A stretch of 64,000 bases of DNA. It comes from Maribacter stanieri. GTDB lineage: Bacteria; Bacteroidota; Bacteroidia; Flavobacteriales; Flavobacteriaceae. Shown piece after piece: positions 8,144 to 16,363 of this stretch. Within the stretch, counting starts at the first letter, position 1. Every line of letters begins with the position of its first letter. The position numbers and the translations under genes were made by a program. The stretch lies in assembly GCF_900112245.1 (NCBI RefSeq), contig NZ_FOYX01000002.1:310001-374000 (forward strand), in the 5' to 3' direction. The notes below the pieces were generated by a model, which made no database searches, was not told the origin of the DNA, and saw nothing but the letters and a program-made list of their open reading frames with translations.

Positions 8144-8698
8144 TTAATTCCCTTTTTTAGATGCTTTCCCTAATTGGTCACCACCTGGTAAATCCATTTT
8201 GTCTGTCAACTTTGATACTGATCTCAAATTAATATCACCTGTTAAGGATAATAAAACTGTTTCTAGTTTTCTACCATCAATATCTATGTCTTTATCTTTT
8301 AAACCGGTTACGAACATTAATAGTTCTTTTACATGGTCACTATCCTTACCTTCTTTAACGTAAAACTTCACATTAGAGCTACCATCACGAACTCTCATTA
8401 GTTCTTCAAAAGAAGAGCTGCTCAACCTTTTTGTCACCCAACTATCTACATCTTTAGATATAGCTGCATCATCAGTTGTTATTACCTTAAAACTGGTAAT
8501 AGAATTAACCAATTCAAAAAATTCCTTGGCTTCTGGATCATCTGAACTTACACTCATTTTACCCAACATCTGAAACATTTTTGGCTGCATAGCCACAAAT
8601 GTTACCTTGTCATTATCCTCATATTTTTCAAAAATATCTTGAGCATTAATAATTACAGGGGCTAACACTAAAAGTGTTAATACTAGTATCTTTTTCAT
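8144..8698 (-). CDS. DUF4252 domain exported protein (first copy)
   Basis: A 184-residue protein with an N-terminal Sec signal peptide (residues 1-19, ending INAQ). The mature part starts DIFEKYEDNDKVTF and carries FEELMRVRDGSSNVKFYVKE, DHVKELLMFVTGL and LETVLLSLTGDINLRSV, almost the same blocks as the next gene. It begins 1 nt from the stop of the anti-sigma-like gene, so the two are surely cotranscribed. DUF4252 has no known biochemical function. Its highly charged C-terminal tail (GDQLGKASKKGN) is also seen in shortened form in the second copy. Confidence 0.82.
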   Translation of the reverse strand: MKKILVLTLLVLAPVIINAQDIFEKYEDNDKVTFVAMQPKMFQMLGKMSVSSDDPEAKEFFELVNSITSFKVITTDDAAISKDVDSWVTKRLSSSSFEELMRVRDGSSNVKFYVKEGKDSDHVKELLMFVTGLKDKDIDIDGRKLETVLLSLTGDINLRSVSKLTDKMDLPGGDQLGKASKKGN

Positions 8699-8699
8699 T

Positions 8700-9137
8700 T
8701 TAATTATTTTTCGTTAAAAATTTATTTGTTGTTTTTTCAAATTCTTCTAAATGATACAATTGCTCTGTACCCTTATTAAAATTCATTGCCAATAAGGCTA
8801 ACGCCTCTTTTGCAGATTCAATTTCCTCTGGTGTATACTCATCTGCTAAAGTAACTGGAGGTGGTGTGGGCTGATAAAAATAGACCCCTACCATAAAGAT
8901 TGCAATCGCAGCAACGGATACCCATTTCAAATAGTCTCTTCTAGGTTTTAATGGCACCTGCTTTGTAAAACGCTCTTCTTTTGCTTTTGATAAGTAATTG
9001 AACAAAGGCGAATATTGCTCTAAATGCGGTGCAATATCATCTTGCGAGAAGTATGCCTTAAGCATTTCTTCATCGGCTACCGTAGTGGTAGCTTCAAAAT
9101 ACTCTTCTATTAATTTTTCTATTTTATGCAATTCCAT
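8700..9137 (-). CDS. Single-pass membrane anti-sigma-like protein
   Basis: A 145-residue protein with a cytosolic N-terminal region of about 66 residues, one transmembrane helix (about 70-86, WVSVAAIAIFMVGVYFY) and an external tail starting at a proline run. The start overlaps the end of the ECF sigma gene by 14 nt, the usual arrangement for a cognate anti-sigma factor. The N-terminal part (KLIEEYFEATTTVADEEML) resembles the short helical sigma-binding segment of Bacteroidota anti-sigma factors, but there is no HxxxCxxC zinc motif. The role as anti-sigma factor is inferred from topology and position. Confidence 0.7.
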   Translation of the reverse strand: MELHKIEKLIEEYFEATTTVADEEMLKAYFSQDDIAPHLEQYSPLFNYLSKAKEERFTKQVPLKPRRDYLKWVSVAAIAIFMVGVYFYQPTPPPVTLADEYTPEEIESAKEALALLAMNFNKGTEQLYHLEEFEKTTNKFLTKNN

Positions 9138-9633
9138 AATTATGCTTTTCCATTAATTTTTTCCTTACGGTTTTTCTTGCTCTGGACAAAGCTACCCGTA
9201 TGGCTGTAGGTTTCATGTCCAATAATTTCTCTATTTCTTCATATTCATATTGCTCAACATCTCGTAATTGTAATACCATTTTTTGCTGCTCCGGTAACTC
9301 CGCCATTATACGTTCTACCCAGTTAATGCTATCTTTTGCTTCTAATTCACTTTGTAACGATGTACTAGAATCTGTATAATTACTATGTACTAATTTTAAA
9401 TTACCAGCTTGTTTCGATTTTAATCTATCTAAACAAAAATTCTTGGTCATCGTCATTGCAAACGCTTCTACGTTATTATATGACTCCATTTTGTTTTTCT
9501 TGGACCATAATTTTATTAGAATCTCTTGCGTTGCATCTTCTGCTTCTTCCGTTGACACTAATAACCTTTTGGCCATGCGGAACAATTTATCCTTAAATGG
9601 TAACACAATATTTAAAAACTCCGTTTGTTTCAT
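9124..9633 (-). CDS. RNA polymerase sigma factor, ECF family (sigma-70 group 4)
   Basis: A 169-residue extracytoplasmic-function sigma factor. Region 2 spans about residues 12-75, with the acidic EEAEDATQEILIKLW core and the FAMTMTKNFCLDRLKSK helix. Region 4 spans about 110-165, with LPEQQKMVLQLRDVEQYEYE and the recognition helix PTAIRVALSRARKTVRKKL. It lacks region 3, as usual for ECF factors. It heads a leftward operon with a membrane anti-sigma-like protein and three DUF4252 genes. A 9-bp inverted repeat lies just upstream of the start and may be a self-regulation site. The target regulon is not known. Confidence 0.93.
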   Translation of the reverse strand: MKQTEFLNIVLPFKDKLFRMAKRLLVSTEEAEDATQEILIKLWSKKNKMESYNNVEAFAMTMTKNFCLDRLKSKQAGNLKLVHSNYTDSSTSLQSELEAKDSINWVERIMAELPEQQKMVLQLRDVEQYEYEEIEKLLDMKPTAIRVALSRARKTVRKKLMEKHNYGIA

Positions 9634-9646
9634 TTTGGTTTGGCTG

Positions 9647-9674
9647 TTTGTAAACTTTCTTAACGGTTTACAAA
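9647..9674. promoter_or_regulatory. Inverted repeat upstream of the ECF sigma gene
   Basis: TTTGTAAAC and GTTTACAAA, perfect 9-nt arms separated by 10 nt, centred about 27 nt upstream of the sigma gene start. This could be an operator or an mRNA hairpin in the 5' leader. No function is shown by sequence alone. Confidence 0.45.
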
Positions 9675-9849
9675 AAGAAGACGATGTACAACGATTTTTG
9701 TTACAATTAATTTTTAATTAAAACACTTGTAAGTAAATTTAACATCCTAACACTAATTATTTACGTACTTACTTAGACATTGTAGTATCGCAATTATATG
9801 GAAGATTCTAATTGCTGGAAAATTACCTAATAAGAATTAAAAAATAGCT

Positions 9850-11388
9850 ATGAAAAAATTTTTCTTATCCGTCCTTTGTTTGGGACTTATTATTACTTCT
9901 TGTAAAAAAAATGATGATGGCCAAGTCATTGAAGAAGAAATTGAAAACCCAGAAGAAGAAACCCCTGTTACCGTAGATATTGAAGTCCAAAACTTTTTTT
10001 GGCAAACACTAAATTTATGGTATTTCTGGCAAAGTGATGTGCCAGATTTGGCAGATGATCGTTTTGATACGCAAACTGCATACGAAGAATACCTTACCGA
10101 GAATGATGACCCTGTTGCTTTACTAGAGAATAAACTATTATTTTCAGAAGATCGATTTACTTTCTATAGCGATGATTATACTGAATTAGTAAATAATTCT
10201 GCAGGGGTATCTAAAAGTAATGGATTACAATTTGGTTTAGGTCGTATATCTGATTCTGATGAGGTATTTGGCTTTGTAGAATATATCGTTAAAAATTCTG
10301 ATGCTTCTACTAAAGATATAAAAAGAGGAGATTTATTTGTTGCTGTAGATGGTCAAACATTATATTCTAATAGAGAAAATCCAGAAGACAATAATTTAGA
10401 TTTACTTTTTAGCGATAATGATACTTACACTTTAAATATGGCCGAAATTGTTGATGGCGGTATAAGTGCTAGTGCTAAAAAAGTTACTTTGACAAAATCT
10501 GAAGGTCTTGAAGAAGACCCTATTCATGTTAATACCGTAATTACTTCAGGGGATAAAAAAATTGGATATTTAATGTATAACCAATTTGTCTCTGGTAATG
10601 AAGATGAATTGAATGCCGTTTTTGCCGATTTTGTATCTCAAGGTGTAAATGATTTGGTTTTAGATTTAAGATATAATCTAGGCGGTAGAGGCTCTACAGC
10701 TGCTGTTTTAGCAAGTTTGATAAAAGGTACCAATACGTCTGATTTACTTTTTAAAACTATATACAATGCAAAAATACAAGCTCAGCTTGAAAGCAGTTTT
10801 ACTGACAACTTTTTTGTAAGTACTACAGGAACCAACGATGATAATTCCAATGCTCCTTTAAACACATTAAATTTAAATAGGGTGTACATAATTGCTACAG
10901 AAGGATCCGCTTCTGCAAGTGAATTAGTTATGGTGGGCTTGGCTCCTTATATGAACGTTGTTCATATTGGCGGTACAACTGTTGGTAAAAATCAAGGATC
11001 GCTATTATTTGTAGATGATCCAGAGAACGGTAATGTATATAGCCCAGAAAATGTTGATAACATCAACCCAAATGTACAATGGGGATTACAGCCTATTATA
11101 AGTAGAGTTGAGAACAGTGCTGGTTTTTCTGATTATATTGATGGTTTAGTACCCGATATTGAACTTTCTGAAGATGTTACCAATCTAGGAGTCTTAGGTA
11201 ACGCCGATGAGCCTCTATTTGCAAGAGCTATACAGGAAATTAATGGAGTTAGTGGAAAAAGCAATTTTGATGTACTAATACCTGCGAATGTAGTCTCTAG
11301 TTCTAAGCTTCATGATCCACGTAATGCAGTCTTATTGCTAAATAATAGTGTTCCATCTACCAAAATTCCTTTGGCTGAAAAGAAATAA
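9850..11388 (+). CDS. S41 family peptidase lipoprotein (C-terminal processing peptidase-like), copy 1
   Basis: A 512-residue predicted lipoprotein (signal ending LIITSC, Cys at 17) followed by a Glu-rich linker. The fold is S41 peptidase (CtpA/Tsp family): an N-terminal helical part with the FFWQTLNLWYFW motif, a PDZ-like region with KRGDLFVAVDGQTL, and the catalytic core with YLMYNQF, LVLDLRYNLGGRG and the catalytic serine segment TEGSASASELV. The catalytic lysine is expected in IGGTTVGKNQG. Bacterial S41 enzymes cut proteins near the C-terminus; the substrate here is unknown. It is probably attached to a membrane in the periplasm or at the surface. Confidence 0.9.
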   Translation: MKKFFLSVLCLGLIITSCKKNDDGQVIEEEIENPEEETPVTVDIEVQNFFWQTLNLWYFWQSDVPDLADDRFDTQTAYEEYLTENDDPVALLENKLLFSEDRFTFYSDDYTELVNNSAGVSKSNGLQFGLGRISDSDEVFGFVEYIVKNSDASTKDIKRGDLFVAVDGQTLYSNRENPEDNNLDLLFSDNDTYTLNMAEIVDGGISASAKKVTLTKSEGLEEDPIHVNTVITSGDKKIGYLMYNQFVSGNEDELNAVFADFVSQGVNDLVLDLRYNLGGRGSTAAVLASLIKGTNTSDLLFKTIYNAKIQAQLESSFTDNFFVSTTGTNDDNSNAPLNTLNLNRVYIIATEGSASASELVMVGLAPYMNVVHIGGTTVGKNQGSLLFVDDPENGNVYSPENVDNINPNVQWGLQPIISRVENSAGFSDYIDGLVPDIELSEDVTNLGVLGNADEPLFARAIQEINGVSGKSNFDVLIPANVVSSSKLHDPRNAVLLLNNSVPSTKIPLAEKK

Positions 11389-11415
11389 ATTTAAAACATT
11401 TCAGTTACCCTATTT

Positions 11416-12885
11416 ATGAAGAAGATATTAATAATATTTGTTGCTGCAATTGCATTCTCATGTTCTAAGGATGATGACTTGTCCTTACCTAATACAGTAG
11501 ACCCAGATGGCTCTGCAAATGTAGAAGTACAAGATTTTATGTGGAAAGCCATGAATTTCTGGTATTTCTGGCAATCTAATGTAGATGATTTAGCTGATGA
11601 CCGTTTTGAAAATACCGAAGAAGGTAGAGCTGCATACACTGCTTTTCTAGATTCTGAAGATGACCCTGCTGCTTTTTTTGAAAATAAGCTACAGTACATA
11701 CAAGATCGTTTCAGTTTCTTTAACGAAGATTATCGAGAGCTTACCAATTCATTGGCAGGTATTTCTAAAAGTAATGGCTTAGAATTTGGTCTTGTTCGTT
11801 TCCAAGATAGCGAAGAGCTTTTTGGTTTTGTACGTTATATAGTTCCTAATTCCAATGCTGCTACTACAGATATTCAACGTGGAGATTTTTTTACGGGTGT
11901 TGATGGTCAAACATTAAACCTAAGCAATTACGTTGAGTTACTATTTGGAGAAAACGACACCTATACTTTAAATATGGCAGACTTTACAAATGGTACTATT
12001 ATACCTAACGAAGAGGAAGTTGTTTTGACTAAAGAAGAAGGTTTAGCAGAGAACCCAGTGTTTATCTCTAAATCTTTTACCATAGGTGGAGAAAATATTG
12101 GATACATCATGTACAATCAATTTACTAACGAATATGATGACCAACTGTACGCTGCCGTTGAAGCTTTAAAATCTGCAGGTATCACTAATTTAGTAATGGA
12201 TCTACGTTATAACCCTGGTGGCTCTGTTAATACCACTCGCCTATTGGCAAGCATGATTTACGGCACCAATACTTCAGATTTATTTTTGAAAAAAAGGTAC
12301 AATGATAAATTACAAGATCAGTTTAACGACAGTCAATTAGAAGTCTATTTTGCAGACAAGGTAAATGGTAAAACCATAAATTCTTTGGGCTTAACTAAAT
12401 TATACGTGCTAACCTCTTCAAGTTCAGCTTCGGCAAGTGAGCTGTTAATTAATAGCCTAGAGCCGTATATGGATGTTATCCAGATTGGAAATGTAACGAG
12501 AGGTAAAAACGAATTCTCAACCACTTTAGTAGATGACCGTGAAAACTCGTACCTATACACCCCATCGCGAGTAAATGATATCAATCCAGATAACCAATGG
12601 GCTATTCAGCCTTTAATCGGAAGAAACGAAAATGCAGATGGTTTCTTTGACTTTACCAGTGGTTTACAGCCAGATCATGAGTTATTGGAAGATTATAGTA
12701 ACCTTGGAATTTTAGGGGAAGAAAACGAGCCGTTATTAGCTAAAGCTATTGAATTGATTACCGGGCAAACAGGCAAACGTGATTATACGGTTCAATACCC
12801 TATTAATACTGTTAGTAGTTCTAAAGAGCATAGCCTAATGAGTGATAAAATGGTTGACGATACTGTTTATGACTTAAAGTTTTAG
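11416..12885 (+). CDS. S41 family peptidase lipoprotein, copy 2
   Basis: A 489-residue paralogue of the preceding gene, 27 nt downstream and probably in the same transcript. The lipobox is AIAFSC. Shared blocks include MWKAMNFWYFWQSNVDDLAD, IQRGDFFTGVDGQTL, YIMYNQFTNEYDDQL, LVMDLRYNPGGSVN, the serine segment SSSSASASELL and IGNVTRGKNEFS with the predicted catalytic lysine. Both copies keep Ser and Lys, so both are probably active. A strong bidirectional terminator follows the stop. The tandem arrangement suggests duplication with divergence, not a pseudogene. Confidence 0.9.
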   Translation: MKKILIIFVAAIAFSCSKDDDLSLPNTVDPDGSANVEVQDFMWKAMNFWYFWQSNVDDLADDRFENTEEGRAAYTAFLDSEDDPAAFFENKLQYIQDRFSFFNEDYRELTNSLAGISKSNGLEFGLVRFQDSEELFGFVRYIVPNSNAATTDIQRGDFFTGVDGQTLNLSNYVELLFGENDTYTLNMADFTNGTIIPNEEEVVLTKEEGLAENPVFISKSFTIGGENIGYIMYNQFTNEYDDQLYAAVEALKSAGITNLVMDLRYNPGGSVNTTRLLASMIYGTNTSDLFLKKRYNDKLQDQFNDSQLEVYFADKVNGKTINSLGLTKLYVLTSSSSASASELLINSLEPYMDVIQIGNVTRGKNEFSTTLVDDRENSYLYTPSRVNDINPDNQWAIQPLIGRNENADGFFDFTSGLQPDHELLEDYSNLGILGEENEPLLAKAIELITGQTGKRDYTVQYPINTVSSSKEHSLMSDKMVDDTVYDLKF

Positions 12886-12906
12886 AGCTTACACTTTACT
12901 TAAAAT

Positions 12907-12938
12907 AAAAAGGACAGCCTGTTGGCTGTCCTTTTTTT
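12907..12938. terminator. Bidirectional terminator between S41 peptidase and TonB receptor genes
   Basis: Stem AAAAGGACAGCC with loop TGTT and its complement (12907-12936), T-run TTTTTTT on the plus side and A-run upstream. It serves the plus-strand peptidase operon and the convergent minus-strand receptor gene. Confidence 0.88.
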
Positions 12939-12941
12939 ATG

Positions 12942-14816
12942 TTAAAGACTTAATTTAAACCCAAGCCTAACATTTCTACCTTTCGTAGTAAAAGAAACTA
13001 CTTCAGTATATTCTTCGTTTAAAATATTATCTACAGCTAAGAATGCTTTTAGATTTGCGCAAAACTGATGTCTCAATTGTAAGTTAGCCAGACTAAAGCT
13101 ATCTAAAGTTACATCTGAAAAGGTTGCGAAATCTGTATCTGTTCTATCCGATACATATTGATAAGATAAACCTACAAATGTATCTTCCTTGATAACATAA
13201 CCTAGAGTTGCATTTATCTTACTTTTTGGCACCCTTAACGCCAATCCTTCTTTAGTATTTGTATAGGTATAATTCGTATCAAAAGTAAGTCCTTCTGCTA
13301 ATTCTGTATCTAATCCAACTTCTACTCCATCAAAATGAGCAGTATCGGCTGAATTTCTATACTGACTCTCAAATGTATTTGGGTCAATAGTTACATATGC
13401 TATTCTGTTATCTTCTGTTCTATTAAAATAAATAGCATTAATAATAAAGACATCAGAAACTTTAAATTCAAATCCACCTTCTAAGGTACTATCTTCTTCA
13501 GGGTTCAAATCTGGATTAGCTCCAAAAGGACCATACAATTGCGATAGATTTGGCGCAATATAGGAAGTAGCATATGATCCCATAAATTTTAAATATCCAT
13601 CATTTATATCAAATCTGTACGATGGATTAATATTGTAAATAAAGTTAGAACCATAATTGCTATGATTATTTAAACGTAATCCTGCATTTACATTAATACC
13701 TTGATTACCTACATATACAGCATTCAGATAAGGATCTACGGTATTAGAATCGTATTCTTCACTAAATAAAGTCTGATTGTCAATATAGTTTAAACCTACT
13801 ATGGTATGAATGTTCTCTGAAAAAGTGTACTTATTAAAAACATCTACAATGTATGATTGCGAGTCATAACTCGCAGGAAAAGTAGATTCAAACACCCTAT
13901 CAATTTGATTAAATGCTGTATTTACATTGATACTTCCATTTTCATACCCGTAAGATGAACTTAGACCAAAACGAGATTGTTCACTGGTAAAATGAAAATC
14001 TGCATCTTCAATAGGAAAACCATTATCGTAGTCACTATTCAATTTGTTATAAAATGCAGATGCATTAATTTCAAAACGATCAGAGAATCGGTATCCTAAT
14101 TTTACATTTCCATCAATTCTTGAAAACTCATCAGATTCTGTTCCTATTGCTGCAGACAAACCATCTGTATATTGATGACCACCAGAAGCAAGTACTGAAA
14201 GTTTACCTTGTTTTGCCGTTAAGTTTAAAGTATTCGAAAAATCAGAAAGGTTATAATTTTGATCTGCTTCGGTCTGGTTAGTTCCCATACTCGAAATTAC
14301 ATCTAAAGCGAGTCCTTCTTTTGATGCTTTTTTGGTGGTAATATTTATAACCGCTGTTGCAGCAGAGTTACCATAAAGCGTACTTGCTGCTCCTTTTAAA
14401 ATTTCAATACTCTCTATTTGATCCGTATTTAATAATCTTAAATCGTACTCTGCGCTGGTACCCGATGGGTCAGATACTTGAATACCATCAATAATAACCA
14501 ATACCTGGCGATTATTCCCTCCTCTTACATAAGTAGAAAGGTTTTGACCAGCAAAACTTCTGGTACCATTAATTTCAATTCCGCTTTTAGTGTTGATAAT
14601 TTCTGCAACAGAGCGACCTTGATTTTGTTTTAATTCTTGTTGCGATATGGTAATTATGGTTTTACCTGAGTTTTCACGCTTTAATTGAAAACGCGAATCA
14701 CTGACTACAACTTCATCTAGTTGTACCGTTTTTGTAGAATCTTGCACTTGCTGTGCTCCTACATTTGCACACAATAATACTGTGACCGCTGTAGGCCACA
14801 AAAGATAATTTTTCAT
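12942..14816 (-). CDS. btuB: TonB-dependent outer-membrane receptor for cobalamin (BtuB-like)
   Basis: A 624-residue TonB-dependent receptor with a signal peptide (residues 1-21, ending VGAQ), a TonB-box-like VQLDEVVVSDSRF, a plug domain with the STYVRGGNNRQVLVIIDGIQ and ESIEILKGAASTLYGNSA segments, and a 22-strand barrel ending in Leu after GRNVRLGFKL. Size and the short N-terminus match BtuB rather than SusC-type receptors. The assignment to vitamin B12 rests on the cobalamin riboswitch directly upstream and on the divergent BtuF/C/D-like ABC genes, so B12 uptake across the outer membrane is a firm inference. Energy comes from TonB-ExbBD encoded elsewhere. Confidence 0.93.
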   Translation of the reverse strand: MKNYLLWPTAVTVLLCANVGAQQVQDSTKTVQLDEVVVSDSRFQLKRENSGKTIITISQQELKQNQGRSVAEIINTKSGIEINGTRSFAGQNLSTYVRGGNNRQVLVIIDGIQVSDPSGTSAEYDLRLLNTDQIESIEILKGAASTLYGNSAATAVINITTKKASKEGLALDVISSMGTNQTEADQNYNLSDFSNTLNLTAKQGKLSVLASGGHQYTDGLSAAIGTESDEFSRIDGNVKLGYRFSDRFEINASAFYNKLNSDYDNGFPIEDADFHFTSEQSRFGLSSSYGYENGSINVNTAFNQIDRVFESTFPASYDSQSYIVDVFNKYTFSENIHTIVGLNYIDNQTLFSEEYDSNTVDPYLNAVYVGNQGINVNAGLRLNNHSNYGSNFIYNINPSYRFDINDGYLKFMGSYATSYIAPNLSQLYGPFGANPDLNPEEDSTLEGGFEFKVSDVFIINAIYFNRTEDNRIAYVTIDPNTFESQYRNSADTAHFDGVEVGLDTELAEGLTFDTNYTYTNTKEGLALRVPKSKINATLGYVIKEDTFVGLSYQYVSDRTDTDFATFSDVTLDSFSLANLQLRHQFCANLKAFLAVDNILNEEYTEVVSFTTKGRNVRLGFKLSL

Positions 14817-14899
14817 TCGTTTAAATTCATAAACGGGAGTGTAGTATGTCTGTACCCATACGTAAACCTTTATCCCGAAAGTTTAACATTTTCTGTTTG
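14817..14899 (-). other. Leader between cobalamin riboswitch and btuB start
   Basis: About 83 nt of untranslated leader. It contains CGGGA near the riboswitch and TCCCG near the btuB start, separated by about 35 nt. These could pair to hide the ribosome site or form part of the expression platform. I see no clear intrinsic terminator, which hints at translational control. Confidence 0.35.
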
Positions 14900-15130
14900 A
14901 ATTAGGCAGGTCTCCTGACTTGTTAAATGCTATTCTGCCTTCCCATGATTTCTGAACCGGTTCAGATTTCAAAGTGGCTTTTGAAGAAAATAGCACCTTC
15001 AAAAAAAAGTATTAAACAAAATCTATTTGCCAATAGATAGGTTTAATATCAACTTACAGTTGCGGGAACAGTTCCAGATTTTCACTGGATTCCCTTTTAA
15101 TTTCATCGCAAAAAGCAATGAAAACCAAAA
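14900..15130 (-). ncRNA. Cobalamin riboswitch (B12 box)
   Basis: Reading the minus strand 5' to 3' gives TTGGTTTTCATT, then GGGAATCCAGTGAAAATC, TGGAACTGTTCCCGC, AACTGTAAG, a variable arm, GGTTCAGAAATCATGGGAAGG, and finally AGTCAGGAGACCTGCC. These are the conserved blocks of the AdoCbl-class riboswitch in the right order. It lies in the leader of the btuB-like gene and should lower its expression when B12 is plentiful. It does not lie in the leader of the divergent ABC genes. Confidence 0.95.
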
Positions 15131-15185
15131 TTCACGGCGAAAGTAAACATTTAGTTTAATCTTTCTAAGTAAACTTTTATAATAC

Positions 15186-15193
15186 TACATTTG
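15186..15193 (+). promoter_or_regulatory. -7 promoter element of the BtuF-like gene
   Basis: TACATTTG fits the TAnnTTTG consensus and lies 21 nt upstream of the ATG at 15215. A TTG triplet at 15191 inside this element is the only earlier start in frame; the promoter overlap argues against it. Confidence 0.5.
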
Positions 15194-15214
15194 AAAACTA
15201 GACGAAATTTAATC

Positions 15215-16363
15215 ATGATCAAACGCTTACTTTTTATTAGTTTTTTAATTTTATTATGTACCTGTAAGCAAGAAAAAAAGGATTCAATTCCTGTAAAAAA
15301 TCCAACCAGTAATATTTCAATACAATACGCTAAAGGATTTACTGTAGAAAAACAACCATCGGGCATTACTATAATTAAGGTACTCTCACCATGGTTAAAT
15401 TCCGAAAAAACATATACCTATGCATTAATCCCTAAAGAAATTCAAGCTAAGGTATCCTTAAACAGAAATGAGTACGATGCTATAATTTCCACACCTGTAG
15501 AAAAAATAGTATTAACCTCAACAACGCACATACCCGCTTTAGAAGAATTAGGGTTATTAGATAAATTAGTAGGTTTTCCAGACACAAAATATATCTCATC
15601 TAAAGCTACTAGAAAACGAATTGAAGCTGGTCAAATTCAAGAATTGGGCATCAACGAAAACCTAAATACCGAAGCAGTTATAGCTTTACAACCAGAACTT
15701 ATTTTTGGCTTCTCCATCAATGGTAGCAATGCTGTTTACGAAACTATTCAACGTGCCAACATTCCTGTTGTATATAATGGAGATTGGGTAGAAGAAACTC
15801 CCTTAGGTAAAGCGGAATGGATAAAATTCTTTGCCCCTTTCTTTAATAAAACAAATGAGGCAAATTTGATTTTTACAGAAATAGAAGCATCCTATTTAGA
15901 AGCTAAAGAATTAGCCGCTAAAGCTACGAAACGACCAACAGTTGTTAGCGGAGCTCTATATAAAGATGTATGGTATTTACCTGGCGGAAAAAGCTGGGCC
16001 GCTAATTTTCTACGTGATGCCAATGCTGATTATCTTTGGAGCACATCTAATGAAAGTGGAAGTCTTTCGTTAAGCTGGGAGAGTGTGCTAGACGTTGCCC
16101 AACATGCTGAGTATTGGATTGGTCCTGCTCAATATGCATCATATGACGAAATGAAATCATCAAGTCAGCATTACCAACAGTTTGATGCTTTTAAGAACGG
16201 AAAGGTGTTTAGTACCGCCAATACGAAAGGAGAAACTGGCGGCACCTTATATTATGAGCTTGCACCACAAAGACCAGATCTAGTACTAAAGGATTTAATT
16301 TATATTTTGCACCCTGGATTACTGCCTAACTACGAACCGTTCTTTTTTAAACCCCTATTATAA
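15215..16363 (+). CDS. btuF: ABC transporter substrate-binding lipoprotein (BtuF-like)
   Basis: A 382-residue lipoprotein (signal ending LLCTC at about residues 11-15) of the helical-backbone periplasmic binding family used for B12 and siderophores. The core begins VEKIVLTSTTHIPALEELG, with NTEAVIALQPELIFGFS and the later RANIPVVYNGDW, all typical of BtuF/FhuD. It precedes permease and ATPase genes with almost no spacing. The ligand is inferred to be cobalamin from the divergent riboswitch and receptor. Start: ATG at 15215 (MIKRLLFIS) gives a normal signal peptide; the in-frame TTG at 15191 falls in the promoter. Confidence 0.85.
   Translation: MIKRLLFISFLILLCTCKQEKKDSIPVKNPTSNISIQYAKGFTVEKQPSGITIIKVLSPWLNSEKTYTYALIPKEIQAKVSLNRNEYDAIISTPVEKIVLTSTTHIPALEELGLLDKLVGFPDTKYISSKATRKRIEAGQIQELGINENLNTEAVIALQPELIFGFSINGSNAVYETIQRANIPVVYNGDWVEETPLGKAEWIKFFAPFFNKTNEANLIFTEIEASYLEAKELAAKATKRPTVVSGALYKDVWYLPGGKSWAANFLRDANADYLWSTSNESGSLSLSWESVLDVAQHAEYWIGPAQYASYDEMKSSSQHYQQFDAFKNGKVFSTANTKGETGGTLYYELAPQRPDLVLKDLIYILHPGLLPNYEPFFFKPLL

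Noticed and set aside
11391..11699. Minus-strand open frame over the second S41 peptidase
   Set aside because: Shadow of a real gene in the opposite frame, with no family similarity.
15191..15214. TTG start for the BtuF-like gene
   Set aside because: It overlaps the TACATTTG promoter; ATG 15215 gives a proper lipoprotein signal peptide.
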